Both the position numbers and the translations under genes were made by a program. 64,000 nucleotides of DNA. Source: Panagrolaimus kolymaensis. Its lineage: Eukaryota > Nematoda > Chromadorea > Rhabditida > Panagrolaimidae. The notes beneath the pieces were generated by a model. The model was not told the DNA's origin, did not search any database, and saw only the letters and a program-made list of their open reading frames with translations. The stretch covers positions 4,030,001 to 4,094,000 of the forward strand of contig JAJQJQ010000011.1 of assembly GCA_028622995.1 (NCBI GenBank), in the 5' to 3' direction. Of this stretch, positions 13,101 through 25,234 are shown piece by piece (the first letter of the stretch is position 1; each line of letters starts with the position of its first letter).

Positions 13101-16100
13101 TCAAAGACATCGGAAACATTTACGACGATTGTACAATATCTTCTTTGGGTTGTTTATGCCGTTATTTTGGTGACCAGTTCAGCATTATTCGCACATTATG
13201 TTGCTCCACAAGCTATAGGATCGGGAATTCCTGAAATGAAAACAATTCTTCGTGGTGTCATACTCAAAGAATATCTTACATTTCGAACACTCGTATCTAA
13301 GATTGTTGGATTGACGCTTTCACTTGGATCCGGTTTACCCATTGGTAAAGAAGTAAGATTTGTTTATCATACGAGTTAAGAAAAAGCTAAAATGATTTAG
13401 GGCCCATTTGTGCATGTCGCTTCAGTTGTCGCAAATTTGTTGAGTCATCTTGTACATTCCTTTGACGGAGCATATGCAAATGAATCCCGATCATCAGAGA
13501 TGTTAGCCGCCGGCTGTGCTGTTGGTGTCGCTTGCACGTTTTCAGCGCCCGTAGGTGGTGAGTTTTTTTATTTTTTATTTTTTTATTCTCCAAATATTTT
13601 TCCTCTAAAAGCCTTTTAGACCTCTGCAAAAACCCAAACATCATTACTACCTTTTAATTCATTTTTTTCATGTATGTATTTTTTAGGCGTATTATTTTCC
13701 ATTGAAGTAACATCGGTGTACTTTGCTGTTAGAAATTATTGGAGAGGCTTTTTTGCAGCAACATGTTCTGCTACTATTTTTCGTTTATTGAGAGTTTATA
13801 ATAAACAAGCAGGTTAGTTTTTCATTTTGGAAAAAATAAAATAAAAAAGAATTGGATTGAGATTTTTGCAAATATCACGAAAGAGATCAAGAAGAGCCCA
13901 AGATTATTTTAAATTAAAAAACGCAAATTAAAAAAAATAAGGGTTGGCATAAAAATTTTCATGTTACAGTTGCTTCTTGTTTTTTATTTATCAATTCTTT
14001 AGAATTAATCCTCTTTTTGTTTGTTTTATTTTTAATAAATATAGTAAATTTATTATTTTTATTTTTGGTTAGTGTTTGTGTTTTTTTAGTAACTGTTGCG
14101 GCCTTTTATCAAACAAATTTTCCTCGTGATGCATTTTTACCAAGTGAATTACCTATTTTTGCATTGATCGGGTGTGTGGATTTTTTATTTTATTTTATTT
14201 TTATTCTTCTGAAAAACTCTATTTCTGTCTCCCCTTTTTCAGAAGTTGTCAACTAACTCTATTTCACTGAGTTTCGCGGTAGTGTTTTCCTTAAATTTTT
14301 AAAATCACTGCTGCCACTCAATCACTTTTTTTCAGAACCTTTATTTTTATGAAGCCACTAAATGAATTTAATTTTTCCCATTTTATAGATTGTTATGCGG
14401 CTTATTATCCGCCGCTTTTATCCTCATCCAAAGGAACATGGTTTTATTTTTAAGGAAAAATAAATTTGCTAAAAGTGTTTTTCAAAAATAGTTAGTTGTT
14501 ACTTTTTTTTTTAGCTTTTTGTCACTCTGTTTAATTTCATTTTTAGTTGGCTTATTTATCCCATTGTAATTTCTGGTTTGGTTTCTTCTCTAACATTTAA
14601 TGATGGTTTTGGACGATTTATTGGCGGCCATCAAAAATTTAGCAAAGCTACTGTTGATTTCTTTAGCAATTGTACTTTCATTGAAACAAACAATGCTAGT
14701 GATCGATATTGTTCAGAAAAATTACTTCAAAATTGGACTGATAATGGACATGTTTCTGCTTTTCTTACATTGAGTACTTTTGTTGTGACATTTGTTAGTG
14801 AATATCTTTTTAAAATTTAACACAGAAATAATAATGTTAATTTTTTAGTACTTTTTAACAGCTATAGCTTCCACAGTGCCCATTCCATCTGGAATTTTTG
14901 GCCCATCTTTTGTAATTGGAAGTGCAATTGGAAGACTTACAGGAGAGTTTGTTGCTTTAGTTTGGACTGATCGTTCGTTCGATGTTTATCCTGGAGTTTA
15001 TGCTGTAGTTGGAGGAGCTGCTATGGCAGGAGGAATAACGCACACGGTGTCGGTAGCGGTAATAGCTTTTGAATTGACTGGTCAACTCGTATATATTTTA
15101 CCAGTTATGGTAAAAAATAAAATTTTAAAGAATTTAAGTAAATTAAGATTTTTTAGATTGCCGTATTGATAGCCAATGCCGTTTCATCATATCTTCAACC
15201 ATCAATTTATGATTCGATAATAAAAATTAAACATTTACCCTATCTTCCTGATATCCCACATTCATCTTCAAAGTATGTTGCATTTTATTTTATTTAATAT
15301 GTACAGCCTCTTTTTAGTTTCCATGGAATTCGAGTGGAGCAATTTATGACTTCAAATGTTAGATTTTTATCGAAGCATTCTTCGTATGCTGAACTTCAAG
15401 AATTAGTTTTAAATATGCCTCGATTAAAAGCTTTTCCCGTTGTTGAAGATCCTAGTTCGCTTTTCGGTTTATTTAAAAATCTTTACTAAAATATTTTTTT
15501 AGCAAATCGAATCCTAATTGGTTCATGCAGTCGTGCAAAACTTCTTCAATCTTTAAATATGCAAGTTGGGCCTGAAGCTCGACAAATAGAAGCTAATAAT
15601 CGAATAAAAAATGCGATTGCCGATATTGATCGAAGATTTAAAATGGTTGATCGACAAAGGCTCAGCGAGGATAAAAGACCATCTATTTTTGAAGCTTTGG
15701 AACCACTTGATTCTATTCCGACGATTCTTGCAACATCTGCAACGCCAAAAGAAAAACTTGAACCTTTTGATTTCACAGATCGTCGAACTCAAAGTACAAG
15801 TGTTCCTGAAACAAGACCCAACGATATTGAAGAATCCCGACTTCGAGCTAAAAGCACATCCAGTCGTTTCAAGGTAGTTCCGGTCAATGACCAAAAAGAA
15901 AATGTACCCGGTTTAAGACCTGGTGGTAGAAGAGGTGGACTCTCAGTTGAAAATATTATTGAAAAAAACACTGACAATGAAAGTGAAGACAATAATTCCT
16001 CTCCAAAGCTTTCATCAAGCACAATAACCAGCACGAGTTCCATTGGAAAATTAACCAATAAACTTTCAAATAATTCATTGGTTAGTTCATTAACAAATGG

Positions 16101-17191
16101 ACTCAAACGTGATCGACCGAAAAGCTTCCATGCTGAGACAATGCAAAGTCAAAACTCCACCACTAATACAAGTAATGACATGTATCACACAATAGGTGGG
16201 GTATTTAGAAATCTATCTCGATTTTCATTCGGAAAATTCCGCAATCGCGCGGTGCATGATGACTATGATTTATCTGGAGATGAAAGACGTGAATGGGAAC
16301 TTCAACAACTTTCAAAACCAATATGTTTTGAAGATATCGGTGTGGATCCAGCCCCATTCCAGCTCGTTGAATATTCTTCCCTTTTTAAAGTTCATTCACT
16401 TTTTTCTTTGCTTGGATTAAATCGTGCATACGTAACTAAGTGCGGGCGGTTGGTTGGTGTTGTAGCTTTAAAGGATGTAAGTTACTCAATTTATTTTTGT
16501 AAAAACAAAAAAAACTATGATTAAATAATTTTTAGCTTCGACTTGCCATTGAAAAAGTTCAAGAAGGTGTTCTTTATATAAACAGTGGGTCCATTTATGA
16601 ACCAACCAATCACCTAACATTCGAAGGAGCTCATCTTGTTGGAAATTCCGTTGACGAGGAAGAAGATGATGACGATGCTGATAATGATAAACTTACTGTA
16701 AGTTTATTCAAGTTTAGTCAATCAATAATCAAAAAATATTTTAGCGCCGCCTTGAAGTCATAAGTCGAAGCGGTTCTCAACTTGGTAACAGCTATTATGA
16801 GAAGGTGGCTGAAGCCCTAGCCAAATCTCAAGAAGAAGATCTTGAAAAACCCAAATTTCTTGCAGTTCCAAATCGAAGATTAAGTATGCCATCGGACCCT
16901 TGCATTGCGACGAAATACAATGAAACTTCCAACGCTGAGGAAATTATTCCAAAATCAATTAATAAAAAGAAGCCCAAATTTGAAGTTTCACCTCATCCAT
17001 CAATTAGAATAAATTCAGATTCTTCATCTCCAACAACATCTTCGCCATCGAGCCCTGATCCTCCCATTCTTGATTCGATGAAAAAGCGAAAAAAGTCTCG
17101 ACATGTCCAAATTTGTGTTCCTCCAACACCTGATTATAAAAAAAATAAAACAACAAATTTTGATTTTTCATCTTCATCTGATGAACTATAG
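10160..17191 (+). CDS. ClC-type voltage-gated chloride channel with two CBS domains (CLH-3/ClC-2-like)
   Basis: Fifteen exons join in frame to 1253 aa: 10160-10426, 12583-12841, 12891-13010, 13060-13352, 13401-13557, 13687-13812, 14090-14171, 14389-14490, 14547-14793, 14849-15109, 15157-15272, 15318-15466, 15503-16476, 16536-16697, 16745-17191. The membrane domain has GSGIPE (269-274), GKEGP with the gating Glu (E313) and a GIFGP-type helix N motif. At the internal proton-glutamate position the sequence is IEV (371-373). Val there marks the channel branch rather than Cl-/H+ exchangers. CBS1 is near 686-735 and CBS2 near 1020-1065. The roughly 280-residue linker between them is Ser-rich and carries RFKV (848-851), a docking motif of the SPAK/GCK-3 type. 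The C-tail is Ser/Pro-rich. Intron 1 is 2.16 kb and could hold alternative starts. It is closest by eye to the ClC-1/2 group; the exact clh paralogue is unresolved. Confidence 0.95.
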
Positions 17192-20124
17192 ATTTTTACA
17201 GTTTATTGACTCTCTTTATTTACACGGGTTTTTTTTAAGTGCATAATAATTATCTGTTTTTACAGTCATAAATTTAAATCTCTACTATTATTATTTTCTA
17301 CTTTCGACAATGACATTGCGTGTTGTTTGTGTATTTATTAAAAACGGGATACTTACATATTTTAACAAGTTTTTATATTATTTGCTTTTTTGTTTTGTTC
17401 AACGGCTTGTATAGTATTATAGAAATATGCTATGTTGTTAAAATAAATTCAGACTATCTCAATAAAAATAGCTTTTTCATTTTTATAAAGGAATTCGGAA
17501 AAACAATTTGAAAGTAAAATTTTAATGTGCTGACTTTGGAAATTATCATAAATATAAATTTAAAAACTATTTTTTATTTAATAAAGCAAACAGTTAGTTT
17601 GCTTTGATTATTTATCTCCTTTGAAGATTAAACAAGCATAAACTTTGACCGTAGTTTTTTAAGTTTACTTAACCAAAATGTGAGTAATTACATAATTCTT
17701 TGAACAATAAAGAGAAAGATTCAAAAAGTGTTTGTCTGCAATTACCGCAAAGAAAAAAATTCAAAGGAGAAATGGGTCAGTCAAGAATAAAAAGCTTACG
17801 AAAAAAAAGTTCAGAAAACGAAAAAATAAAAATTTGAAACATACATATTTTAACCCTTTTTTTATTATTGAATGAGAGATTTCAGTGATCGATCATTTTG
17901 AATTGAGAAGAGATCATTCGAGAAATTTATTGCTTACTTTCACAGTTGAATTTTTTAAATGTAAATATTCCTAGAATATTAGAACTCCGAATTACTGTAT
18001 GAGTAAAATATATTTTTATTAATCATAAAAATTGGCGATGATGAAAAAAGCTATTATCATTTTGAAACCATCATTCCCAGATTGACGCTGATTTATGAAT
18101 GAAATTGGAATAAATTAGTAGGTCGCAAAACAGTGATGACATAAAATTTACGCTTGAATAGTAGTTTCATTTTTGAGTATTTTTTTTATAGTTTGGACTT
18201 ACAAAATTGCAAACTTTGTTTACTTTTCCTCACTTGTTTTTTGTGTTAAGCATTTATGTTCAACAACAACACTTTAAAATCTTGTTGAATGATGAGCACA
18301 AAAGATCTTTGCTGCTTCGGGCATCGCTTGATCTCTTGCAAAATTTTTCTCAATCCATTTTTATTCATCATTTAAAAAATAACTAAAAAACTAATATCTT
18401 TGCACAACTGTTTCGGGACTTAATGATGAGAAAAACAAAAAACACTTTAACCATTTAAAAAAAATTGTGTAATAAACCCTTAAACAAAAAAATTATGGAT
18501 CCTCCTCGGTGAAGCACAGATCACAATGGACCAACTCTGGTAGAGCACAAAAAAGCATGCGATTGTTTGCACAGGTTTTTCAATCTTACCTGTCTAAACA
18601 TTTTTTTTTCGAGGAAAAAACTTTTGCTTTTCATAAAATCATCGGAAAGCAATCTTATAAGTTTACGTTTACTCAAATTTTTTCCTTTATCTAACAAACA
18701 TAAGAAAAAAAGAAAAACAGAATATGTTTTGTTTAATTTTAAGGAAAAGTTCCATTTTACTATAGTGTGTTGATATTTTTTTGAGCAATCATACACAATT
18801 TCAAAAGATTTTTTTTTTGGATTAAACTTTGTTTAACTCAAGGTCACCCACGAAAGGTCAAAAAAGACTAAAATTCAGTTTAAATTTCAAAGATTTTTTT
18901 CAAAGTTGTTTGAGGAATGGTCTCCTCATCTTGAGCTCTAAAAGATCAGGCGGGTGGTTCCATAATTTATTTGTCAAATCAAAAACATTTTAAGGAAGAA
19001 AAATATTTACTTTCTTATTTGTTATTTTATAGGGAAACCATAAATTTGGGCCATTGCAAAATTTATGAAATCTAAAAAGCTATTATTGCTGATGTTGAAA
19101 ACCAACAAACATTTAGTTTGCATTTTTTGTAAAAAAAATCGAAAAATGTTTATTTGAATTGGAGCAAAGAATTCTATTTTTGTTTCAAAATAGTATTAAG
19201 AAAGCTTTAAGCAACATTCCCTTCAGGCAACAACAATAAAAACGACCACAAAAAAATGAATCAGTGGTTTTCGTCAGTTGTTGTTTTTCTTCTTCATGTT
19301 CTTCAACGTTCTAGATTGATCCATAGTTTTGCAATAATTTCAAAGTTTTGACCTTTGCATTTTTAATTGCATATGTATTTAAAGGCCTCCCTCTCATTTG
19401 ATCTGCATCACATACATATATATATACATAATAATAACATGGGCTACTCACACAGTATTAATGTTTGTTTGCGTGTTTCATTCTCTACCAAAAACATAAT
19501 CCTCTTTTTTTGTTATGAAAATGACTCACGTTTTGTGATTCTTTTTTTTCTCCATTTTACATACAAATAAAAAGGGGACTATTTTTTTCATCAAACAGTC
19601 AGTATAAAAACTAGTTGATTTGGTCTGTATTTCATCAAAAATAAAAGAGGAAGGGGAAAGATAGAGGCGGAGTCAGGCGCTTTTCCAAAAGAAAAGAAAA
19701 TTGAGATAAAAAGAGCTTCGGAAATGACCGAGTTTTGACGCTTCGATGCGCGCAAACATATACGCAATATTTTTGTGATGATTTTTTTATTTCCCAATCA
19801 AACACATCAAATTGGATTACGTGTATGACTTTTTTTTACTTATCGAATATGCCCAAACTTTCAAATTTCCGCGATTTTCTTAGAATCTCACACGAAAACA
19901 GTTGACCGAGAGAAATAATGTGTGCTCGAGTTAGTTTGACGCGCTGGATTGTTGCTTTGATTTTCCAACTTCCATCTTCTTCTTTTTTTTTCACTCATTT
20001 TCCAAATCCTTTCAACTTCATCTTTTATCTTTCCATTTCCTCATCCCTTTTTTCGTGCATTAATTTTCGTGATTTCCCATTTTTTTCTGATTTCTTATTT
20101 TCCATTTTTTTAGATCGACTAACC
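17192..20124. other. Intergenic
   Basis: No gene could be supported in this 2.9-kb A/T-rich stretch. Near the right end are an ACTTATCG at 19839-19846 (a GATAAG site on the minus strand, of the kind used by intestinal GATA factors) and an acceptor-like TTTTTTAG at 20112-20113, 12 nt before the inhibitor's ATG. Confidence 0.5.
20112..20113 (+). promoter_or_regulatory. Candidate trans-splice acceptor for the pepsin inhibitor
   Basis: A long T-rich tract ends TTTTTTAG here, immediately before the ATG at 20125, with no obvious upstream coding exon. That is the usual look of a spliced-leader addition site in nematodes. A 5' UTR intron would look the same. Confidence 0.5.
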
Positions 20125-20917
20125 ATGAAATACTTTGCTCTTTTTGCTATGGCACTTCTTGCTGTTGCTTCAGCTGGTCCTGCTAAAAGATTCGCTGGTT
20201 TTGGAAATGTTCTCTCGTCTGTTGGTGGTAATCTTGGATGCGTTGTTACTGGTAACAAGCTCTACATCAATGGTATCTTTGAAAAGAACTTGACTTCTGG
20301 AGAACAAGAAGAATTCTCTGATTATGAACAACGTCTTGGTGAATTCAAAAAAGAAATTCGTCAAGCTATTGCTCAACGTCGTCAAGAACTTTTGGAACAA
20401 AGTCGTCAAAATCAAAATGGTGGAGAAAATGGTGGTATGATTTCCTTTGGTGGCGATGACTCCTCATCATCCTCATCCAATTCATCTCTTCCAAAAGCGC
20501 CAGAAAAGCCAAGTTTCTGCTCCGGTGATGTTACAACTCAATACATCTTTGATGGTTGTAAAGTCCAAGTAAGTCTATTTTGTCTTTTTATTGACGATTA
20601 ATATTATCATTTTATAGAACAACAAAGTCTATGTTGGTCAAGAATATGCTCGTGATCTTACTTCTGATGAAGTTCAAAAGCTCCAAGATTTCGATAAGAA
20701 GATGACTGTTTATCAAGCTCAACTCACTTCTTCCCTTCAACAACAAGTCAAAGAAATCTTTGGTGATCAACTTGCTCAATTGTTTGGTAATGGACGTGGC
20801 AGCAACTCCACTCAAGTTTCTTCTTCAACTCCTGCTAACATCACTGATGAAGCAACGACTTTGGCAGCTCCAATTGAAGCTCCATCAGCGCCAAGTTTTT
20901 GTACCATTGTTTTTTAA
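20125..20917 (+). CDS. Secreted pepsin inhibitor-3-like protein (two PI-3 repeats)
   Basis: This is a homologue of the Ascaris aspartic protease inhibitor PI-3. In parasites that family protects against host pepsin; in free-living worms its role is less clear. Two exons (20125-20568, 20618-20917) give 247 aa. A cleavable signal peptide (MKYFALFAMALLAVASA) is followed by two repeats with the family pattern GC-V-x-NK-x-Y: GCVVTGNKLYING and GCKVQNNKVYVG. Each is followed by an LTSxE helix. Each repeat ends in a PSFC segment (KPSFC, then APSFC near the C-terminus), as in PI-3. It is longer than the Ascaris protein (about 170 aa precursor) because of Gln/Asn-rich and poly-Ser linkers. A start at 19918 would extend the N-terminus with a non-signal-like stretch, so the ATG at 20125 after the TTTTTTAG was chosen. 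Family call is confident; inhibitory activity is inferred. Confidence 0.9.
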
Positions 20918-22344
20918 AAACCTTCCATCCCAAAGTATCTCATCTTTGTATTTTTTTAACTTTTTACAGTCTTGTATTATATAAATGTAACATAAATTGA
21001 ATACGTGTCTTTGATTTTTCTTTGTATATTATTGCCTTACAGTTAAAGGATTTTCGAATTGAAAGAATAATGTTCAATATATGAATATGCTTTTTCTCCA
21101 AGGATACTAACTGAAAGCGTATTATTCACAAATCCCTTATAACCAATAGAAATAATTAGTGTATTTTTTATCAATCCACAACTAAGCTTCATTTTGAGAA
21201 AAAGATCATGAAAAAATAAAACATGAACTCAAAAATTTTGATTAGTTTTTTGGTCACAACAATGTTTCCTTAGGTTTTTTTTATGTGAAATTCAGGACAA
21301 AGATGACAAGAAATTGAAACAATAAAATGTCCAAAAAAAGGGCTAATGAACACTTCTTCGAGTTCAAATGACAGCTTCATACATGCATACTTCATTTTTT
21401 AATTATTTTGTTATTGTTGCTTTGTCTCCAGCTATCTTTATGCCTTTGTTCTGTTATCCAAGAGTATCGCTCAACAATGGTAAACAAAAATGCGTTTATT
21501 ATTTGGAAGCTTATTGCTTTGAAATGGTGAAAGTTAGAATTTAACCTTGAAATAATCAATATGTATGCAAGCAATAGGTTAATGTATCTTTCCTATAATT
21601 CCAATTGAGTCTGCTTTTTAACAGCTTCTTTTGTTATTAAAAAATCGTTTCATATTATAAGAAAAAGAAGTCGCATTAATAATATATTAGCAAATAACTT
21701 TTAAAGGCTTCAATTAAGAAAAAAACTAAAGCATGGCATTTAAAAAATAATAAAGTTCTCGGCGGCCATTTTATATTTGATGACAATTTATGAAAAGCTT
21801 TTTAACTTTTAACTTCCAAAAAAAGTATCGTATATTTTAATATTTTTAAAGCCTTGAGAAGAGCGTAAAAAATTTCTGAAGTTAGATAAAAAAGTAAATT
21901 TTCTTTCTCGATTTCATTTATAACTAAAACTTTGTCATTATCAAGCGTGTTTTCTTTCTAACTAGGTACTAGGCTTCCTTGATTTACGAAACTTTTAACA
22001 CTCAATCAATATGTGCCATAAAATGATAATTTAAATTTTTTTAGAAATTATTATTATCAATAATATTATTTTACCTTTATACATACTTCATTACCTGTTA
22101 CAGTATTTTTTATTCTAACTACAAAAAAGAAAATTGTTAGTAATTTTTATTTCTAAAGTTTGTTTTTTATGTTTTGAAAGATTTTAGAAAGCCCATTTAA
22201 TTTTATGTTACAATTATCATGTGGACTAACTGCTTAAAAAAAATCCTATTTCAACCTACGCTTTAAACATAAAATTGTATTATTGTTTTTCACAAGTTTG
22301 CTATTTGTGGAAGCAAAGTTAGATTTCATAAATATTTTTATAAA
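20918..22344. other. Intergenic
   Basis: I see no coding or RNA gene in this 1.4-kb A/T-rich spacer between two plus-strand genes. Confidence 0.5.
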
Positions 22345-24532
22345 ATGAATGTTGTTAAAATCGATGGTTATGAAAGAGTGGATGATAATTTTGTAAATGG
22401 AATGGATGCTTTAGTTGCATTTCATACTGTAAATATAATATTGGGCGCCATTTGTTCTGTGATTGCTGGTGCTAATTTTTTCATCTTTATAAGTACTGTG
22501 AAATTTAGAATTATGTACAAGGTATGTTACCACTAACTAACTCATTTAGTAGCTGCTAATAAGCTATATGACAAATGTCGCAATTTTAGATATTAGCAGC
22601 TCTTGCGATAGCTGACTTTATAAATACAATTTCTAAAATGATGATGGGAATAAATCGACGAGACCTTTATAGTGGAATATTAGAAACTCATCTCATTCCC
22701 ATACGAACTTCATGGGAATGTGCAATTGAACCATGGTTATGGATGCAAGGAATAGGTAAGTATAATAAATTTATTGAAAAAAAAACACATGACCACAGCA
22801 AAAAAAGTTAACAGAGATCAAAAACAATCATAAAACAAAAGTTAACGTCCTCCTCTGGACGATCCTCTTTTTTGAAAAGCTCCTCGACCAGTCTTGGCTG
22901 GAACAGCACCATCGCCATTTTCAGCATGAGGTCGTTTTTGTCCATAATTACCACCACCACCACGGCCTCCACCAGCACCACGGTTCATTTGTTTTTTGAA
23001 ATCTAAAAATGGTAGTTAAATACAAATCAAAAATTTTCAAAGTGCACACCACAAAGACAATATACTTACTTTTGTTATTTCTTTGATTTAATCTGACATT
23101 CTTATTATCTTCATTTAATTTAGTCATAGCCTAAAATGCAAGATAGTTAAAATGGTGAATAAGCAAACAAAAAGCTAACCTCAGGGGATATTCTAAAAAC
23201 TTTGATGGAAGTTCCACGAATAAAAATCTCTGGTACACGATGAAAAATGTCGCCATCCTAAAAATTACACATTAGTACAATTTTTTAATAGAATCAACGA
23301 ACCTTTGAAGTACAAATTGCATCTCGAATATGAATATTCATAAATGTATCAACAGAAACTAAATGACCATTATACGTTTCACCAGATTTTAATTCAATGA
23401 GCATAGCACTATTTTGAGCACATTTTATCAAGGATAATGGAAGCTAAAAAGAAAAGAAATTAATTAAAAGATTTAGTAATAAAAAAAATAACTTACAAGC
23501 ATTTTTGCTGCTGCTTTCTTTTAATGAAGTTTGTTTCGAAAACGCTTTTAGAAAAAAAGAAGAAAGAGCGAAACTAAAAAATGCTTTTGGCGCTGAAAAT
23601 AAAAAAGCCAAAAGCGCGCGTTCACAGCCTCTTCAAAAATCAGTACATACATAGCTCTCATTTACTATAAATAATAAGCATTTCATCATCTTTAAGGTGA
23701 CCTCTGGCCTCCCATAATTCAACTCTTCATGGGGATTGAAAGGACATGCTCCATATGTTACCCTGTATTTTTTCGTGAAAGAATTGAAAGAAAGTAAGTT
23801 GTCAACATCGATGCCCGATCTTTCTTCAAAGTTTGACATTTATTTTTTTACCTTTACTTTTTGAAGCAAACATAATAGGTTTATTCTCTCGAACATAATA
23901 GAAAATAATAATTTTAGTTCAAAGTTTATAATTTTAATTACAATATTATTTGTGACTATTTCCCTTGCTGTCGGATTTTCCCTTGCTTATTCACTAAGAA
24001 ATACAGGACCAGTAAAATATTATTGTGGAAGGAAAGCAGCTTTTTCAACAGCATATGGCACTTTCATTTATGGAACTAATGTTATTTGTTATATCGCGGG
24101 ATTTTTTTGTAACTTGGCAGCTTTTATTAAGGCTACTACTTTGAAAAAATCACCGCAAGCGTTTGTAATTTTTTAATTTGCAATAATTTTTTGTTTATTT
24201 TTAGTTCAAGACTTAACCACATCCGTAAAATTCGATATTATTTATGCATTTCCCTTTTATCCACCATTCTCGTCAGTGTTCCAAATTTAATTTCAATTTT
24301 TTCTGTTTTCGTCAAAGATGTTGATAATGCTATTGCTAGACCTTCAGTGTGGATGGCATGCGTAAATTCAGCTTTATCTCCATTTGTTTATTTCGCATTT
24401 AATCGAGATTATCGTAGTCGATGGTTACAAATCATTGAAATCCATTCTCAAACCAAAGTTCTTACAGCCTATAATGCAACGACGAGAATACGAAATGGAG
24501 TTACTGTAAACCCTATTACAACTATAAGATAA
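22345..24532 (+). CDS. Seven-transmembrane chemoreceptor-like GPCR (srsx-like)
   Basis: Five exons (22345-22521, 22590-22755, 23697-23793, 23918-24160, 24205-24532) close to 336 aa. TM1 is [20 protein letters not shown] and TM2 begins [13 protein letters not shown]. The TM3 end reads [12 protein letters not shown], an ER in place of the DR(Y) of rhodopsin-like receptors but with the downstream C-Y-P of nematode srsx-type receptors. TM5 is in exon 4 and TM6-TM7 are in exon 5. TM7 ends [13 protein letters not shown], a degenerate NPxxY. Exon 3 uses an unusual TTTAAG acceptor (23695-23696), but it is the only site that keeps frame and family pattern. Intron 3 (941 nt) contains the entire lsm-4 gene on the other strand. 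The subfamily is inferred from TM2, TM3 and TM7 patterns; ligand unknown. Confidence 0.82.
22842..23503 (-). CDS. lsm-4: LSm4, U6 snRNA-associated and mRNA-decay Sm-like protein
   Basis: LSm4 is a subunit of the LSm2-8 ring (nucleus, U6 snRNP) and the LSm1-7 ring (cytoplasm, mRNA decapping). Five exons on the minus strand (23503-23498, 23443-23303, 23257-23180, 23130-23070, 23002-22842) give 148 aa. The Sm1 motif is seen in [20 protein letters not shown], and Sm2 includes the [11 protein letters not shown] strand. The C-terminus is a Gly/Arg-rich tail ([13 protein letters not shown] to SSRGGR), typical of LSm4 and a likely site of Arg methylation. The first coding exon holds only ATG CTT, six nt, before a GTAAG donor. 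The whole gene lies inside intron 3 of the 7TM receptor gene, antisense to it. Family and subtype are clear from the TYNGHL and IRGTSIK signatures and the RG tail. Confidence 0.93.
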
Positions 24533-24624
24533 AAATCAGATTGTATAAAAGCCAAATTAAGTAATAATTTATTAGTTTTTTTTAAAGCATTTATTCATTA
24601 TTTTTGTTTGTTTCTAAATTATTA

Positions 24625-25234
24625 TTAGCCATAAACATTTGTAAGCGAATTGACATCGTTATTGCTCGAAGGTGACTGTCTTCCGCTTTCGCCATTGATT
24701 AACGTTAGTTTTTTGATTGTTGTTTGAAGAAATGTGGAAGCTGTTTGAAGCCATTGTCGAGCTGATTTTGTTTGAAACTTTCCACTTTTTACAAGTGAAG
24801 AAGCCTTTGGTGGATTTTTTATTTTCGACTGACTATCTCTAAAAGAGGATTTAAAATATCAAGGTTTGAAGTTTAAAAATACTCACGAAAGGGGTTGTAA
24901 AGCATTGTTAACAGATTGTTGTTGGTTTTGTTCAAGTCGATACATGAAACCTTCTAAACCTCGAATTGGATTTCGAAGTGCTGTTAAATTTCTATCCATT
25001 GATGAGATGGATTTTTGGTCGGCAATACTGTAAAACCAAAACTTATTTCACATTCGATTAGTTAATGAAATAAACTCACGTTCCATCTAAATTATAAAGT
25101 TGTCCACTTTGAATGTTCACCGTTGTTTGCATTTGCCGTGCAACATCAATTAATTGACCATAGCGGCCATCTGTTGGTGGAAAAGCACAGCTTCCAAAAG
25201 CAATTAAACACGCAACCAAACTCAATAATAACAT
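24625..25234 (-). CDS. Small secreted protein of unknown function
   Basis: I do not recognise this family. Three exons (25234-25080, 25027-24887, 24838-24625) close in frame to 169 aa. The N-terminus (MLLLSLVACLIAFGSCAF) is a clear signal peptide with a likely cut after SCA. The mature part has no Cys. It contains a Gln/Asn-rich helix (RLEQNQQQSVNNALQ), a basic middle (KSGKFQTKSARQWLQ) and a Ser-rich end (GRQSPSSNNDVNS) finishing at VYG. It is tail-to-tail with the 7TM receptor, with 92 nt between stops. An AATAAA for this strand lies about 30 nt beyond its stop. Frame closure over two short introns and the signal peptide support a real gene. Confidence 0.72.

Noticed and set aside
14514..14546. 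Alternative acceptor in the ClC gene that would add a short segment before exon 9
   Set aside because: Using the acceptor at 14545-14546 restores the conserved YWLIYP membrane segment in frame; the earlier site creates extra residues not expected in the family.
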